Origin: Candidatus Woesearchaeota archaeon CG10_big_fil_rev_8_21_14_0_10_32_9
GTDB lineage: Archaea; Nanobdellota; Nanobdellia; Woesearchaeales; 21-14-0-10-32-9
Assembly: GCA_002762915.1 (NCBI GenBank)
Contig: PCYF01000041.1
Span: 1 to 7,658 of the forward strand
Direction: 5' to 3'
DNA: 7,658 nucleotides
Shown here in pieces: positions 6,462 through 7,658 of this stretch (the first letter of the stretch is position 1; each line of letters opens with the position of its first letter). A program made the position numbers and the translations under genes. The notes under the pieces are model-generated. The model saw only the letters and a program-made list of their open reading frames with translations. It ran no database searches and was not told where the DNA came from.

Positions 6462-7445
6462 TTGAAACTCATAATACCTATGGCTGGAAGAGGCACTAGG
6501 CTCAGACCATTTACTTATACAACATCAAAGCCCATGATGAGAGTTGCAGGAAAACCTATTCTTGGACACTTATTAGATAGCTTATCAGCATTGAAAATAG
6601 ACAAAACAATTTTTATTGTAAGTGAAGACAATACAGATCTTAAAAAATTCGTTAAAAAAAACTATTCTTTTGATGCAACATACATACTACAAAAAGATCA
6701 TAAGGGTGTAGCCCACGCAATCTATGGAGCAAAGAATTACGCAAATAACGATGAAACTATAATACTTTTTGCAGATACTTTAATAAAAGCAGATTTAAAG
6801 AGATTGCATAACAACAAAGATTTAGATGGAATAATCTGGACAAAACAAGTAGAAGACCCTCGCAGTTTCGGAGTTGTTCTCACACACAACGGAATAATTT
6901 CTAAATTTATTGAAAAACCAGAAATTCCTGTCTCAGATAATGCAATAGTGGGGCTGTATTATTTCAAAAATTCAGCTAAACTTTTTGGAGCAATAGAACA
7001 CCTCTTAAAAAATGACATAAAAACAAAAGGAGAATTCCAACTAACCGATGCACTTCAGTTAATGGTAAACCAAAATGAAAAACTAATACAAGAAGATGTT
7101 GCAGTATGGAAAGATTGTGGAACTGCACAGAATTTACTAGATACGCAAGCATATCTTCTTGAACACATAAAAGATAACAAGGCTAAAACAGAACACTCAA
7201 TAATATTAAAACCAGTATTTATAGAAAAGGGTGCAAGAATAATAAACTCAGTAGTTGGTCCAAATGTATCTATAGGCAAAGATTCAGTAATAGAATCATC
7301 TATAGTTTCAAATAGCATAGTTGGAAAAAATGCATCAATAGGGCAGTCAATATTAGAAAATTCAATAATTGGAAATGAAGCTAAAATAAAAGGATCACCT
7401 AGAAAATTAAATATGGGCGATTCTTCGGAAATTCAAGAAACTTAA
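6462..7445 (+). CDS. Sugar-1-phosphate nucleotidylyltransferase (NDP-glucose pyrophosphorylase type) with beta-helix tail
   Basis: Makes an NDP-sugar, most likely NDP-glucose, from NTP and sugar-1-phosphate; cytoplasmic, 327 aa. The N-terminal Rossmann-like domain starts with LIIPMAGRGTRLRPFTYTTS (3-22), the NTP-binding loop, and Lys23-Pro24 of the KPM motif. FADTL (103-107) carries the metal-binding Asp105. FIEKPEIP (149-156), GLYYF (164-168), KGEFQLTDAL (189-198) and VWKDCGTAQNLL (215-226) match the sugar-binding and metal-binding parts of RmlA/GlmU-like enzymes. From about 250 to 313, hexapeptide-type repeats (GARIINSVVGPNVSIG, SIVSNSIVG, SILENSIIG) indicate a short left-handed beta-helix, often used for oligomerisation. 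No acetyltransferase function is suggested. It uses a TTG start with strong ribosome site and its own promoter. Placement beside two glycogen synthases argues for glucose-1-phosphate as substrate; the base (U, A or T) is not determined. Confidence 0.88.
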   Translation: MKLIIPMAGRGTRLRPFTYTTSKPMMRVAGKPILGHLLDSLSALKIDKTIFIVSEDNTDLKKFVKKNYSFDATYILQKDHKGVAHAIYGAKNYANNDETIILFADTLIKADLKRLHNNKDLDGIIWTKQVEDPRSFGVVLTHNGIISKFIEKPEIPVSDNAIVGLYYFKNSAKLFGAIEHLLKNDIKTKGEFQLTDALQLMVNQNEKLIQEDVAVWKDCGTAQNLLDTQAYLLEHIKDNKAKTEHSIILKPVFIEKGARIINSVVGPNVSIGKDSVIESSIVSNSIVGKNASIGQSILENSIIGNEAKIKGSPRKLNMGDSSEIQET

Positions 7446-7467
7446 AAAAAGAGTTACGAGCAGATAA

Positions 7468-7658
7468 ATGCAAAAAAAAGAGGAGGAGGTACATTTCTTT
7501 TTAACTAATAATAGCGGGAGCTATGTTTCTCTAGGCAACAATTCTTTCTCACAATACAATGGTGTATTTTTTTTCTTAAAGAATGAATGGGAAATTTACA
7601 AAACAATTGAATCCATAGTAAGAAGTGATAGCGAAGAGCTCAAAGGTAAGCTAGCTTA
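7468..7658 (+). CDS. Probable glycogen debranching enzyme (amylo-alpha-1,6-glucosidase), N-terminal part
   Basis: Sixty-three codons are open to the right edge. FFLTNNSGSYVSLGNNSFSQ (10-29) followed by YNGVFFFLKNEWEIYKTIES resembles the opening of the N-terminal domain of archaeal/bacterial glycogen debranching enzymes, where a TN-x-x-G-x-Y-x-S segment precedes a YHGLL-like strand. The full enzyme would hydrolyse alpha-1,6 branches through a C-terminal GH133-type domain not present here. ATG 7468 is the only start codon available: an in-frame TAA immediately precedes it, and no ribosome site is obvious upstream. A strong AGGAGGAGGT lies inside the codons (7481-7490) instead. The gene lies 22 nt after the nucleotidylyltransferase, so co-transcription is likely. 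The call rests on a short stretch and on context; the catalytic region is outside the window. Confidence 0.58.
   Translation, partial: MQKKEEEVHFFLTNNSGSYVSLGNNSFSQYNGVFFFLKNEWEIYKTIESIVRSDSEELKGKLA

Noticed and set aside
7567..7574. T8 run as a terminator
   Set aside because: It lies within the coding frame of the debranching-enzyme N-terminus (Phe codons), which remains open beyond it.
1..7658. CRISPR arrays, tRNA/rRNA genes, insertion sequences
   Set aside because: No regularly spaced repeats, cloverleaf-like sequences, transposase motifs or terminal inverted repeats were recognised.

Overview
This AT-rich window carries a compact glycogen (alpha-glucan) metabolism locus, very probably from an archaeon. 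Archaeal signs are BRE/TATA-type promoters in the divergent intergenic region, GGTGA/GGGGTG ribosome binding sites, and an archaeal-style set of enzymes (GH57 amylase, GT4 synthase). The low GC, small spacers and gene content suggest a DPANN-like lineage (Woesearchaeota/Pacearchaeota type). That placement is inference from gene style, not from a marker gene.

Layout. Positions 1-5148 are one plus-strand block of five tightly spaced genes: a GT4 glycosyltransferase of the archaeal glycogen-synthase type (5' end outside the window), a GH57 alpha-amylase/glucanotransferase, two small tandem paralogues sharing a DUF5752-like domain (the second with a C-terminal membrane anchor), and a eukaryote-like GT3 glycogen synthase. 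A convergent minus-strand gene (5174-6301) encodes a GalT/HIT-superfamily nucleotidylyltransferase or phosphorylase. A 160-bp divergent intergenic region (6302-6461) holds a promoter for each direction and a helically phased direct repeat. Rightward come a sugar-1-phosphate nucleotidylyltransferase with a left-handed beta-helix tail (6462-7445) and the first 63 codons of a probable glycogen-debranching enzyme (7468 to the right edge).

How it may work together. The nucleotidylyltransferase would make NDP-glucose from glucose-1-phosphate. The GT3 and GT4 enzymes would polymerise it into alpha-1,4-glucan. The GH57 and debranching enzymes would trim or reorganise the polymer. The GalT-like enzyme could return NDP-glucose to glucose-1-phosphate or exchange hexose phosphates. 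The two DUF5752-like proteins are the least understood part. Their position between the amylase and the GT3 synthase, and the tail anchor on one of them, suggest an accessory or scaffold role, perhaps tethering glycogen metabolism to the membrane. No branching enzyme, phosphorylase, RNA gene, mobile element or CRISPR array was seen.
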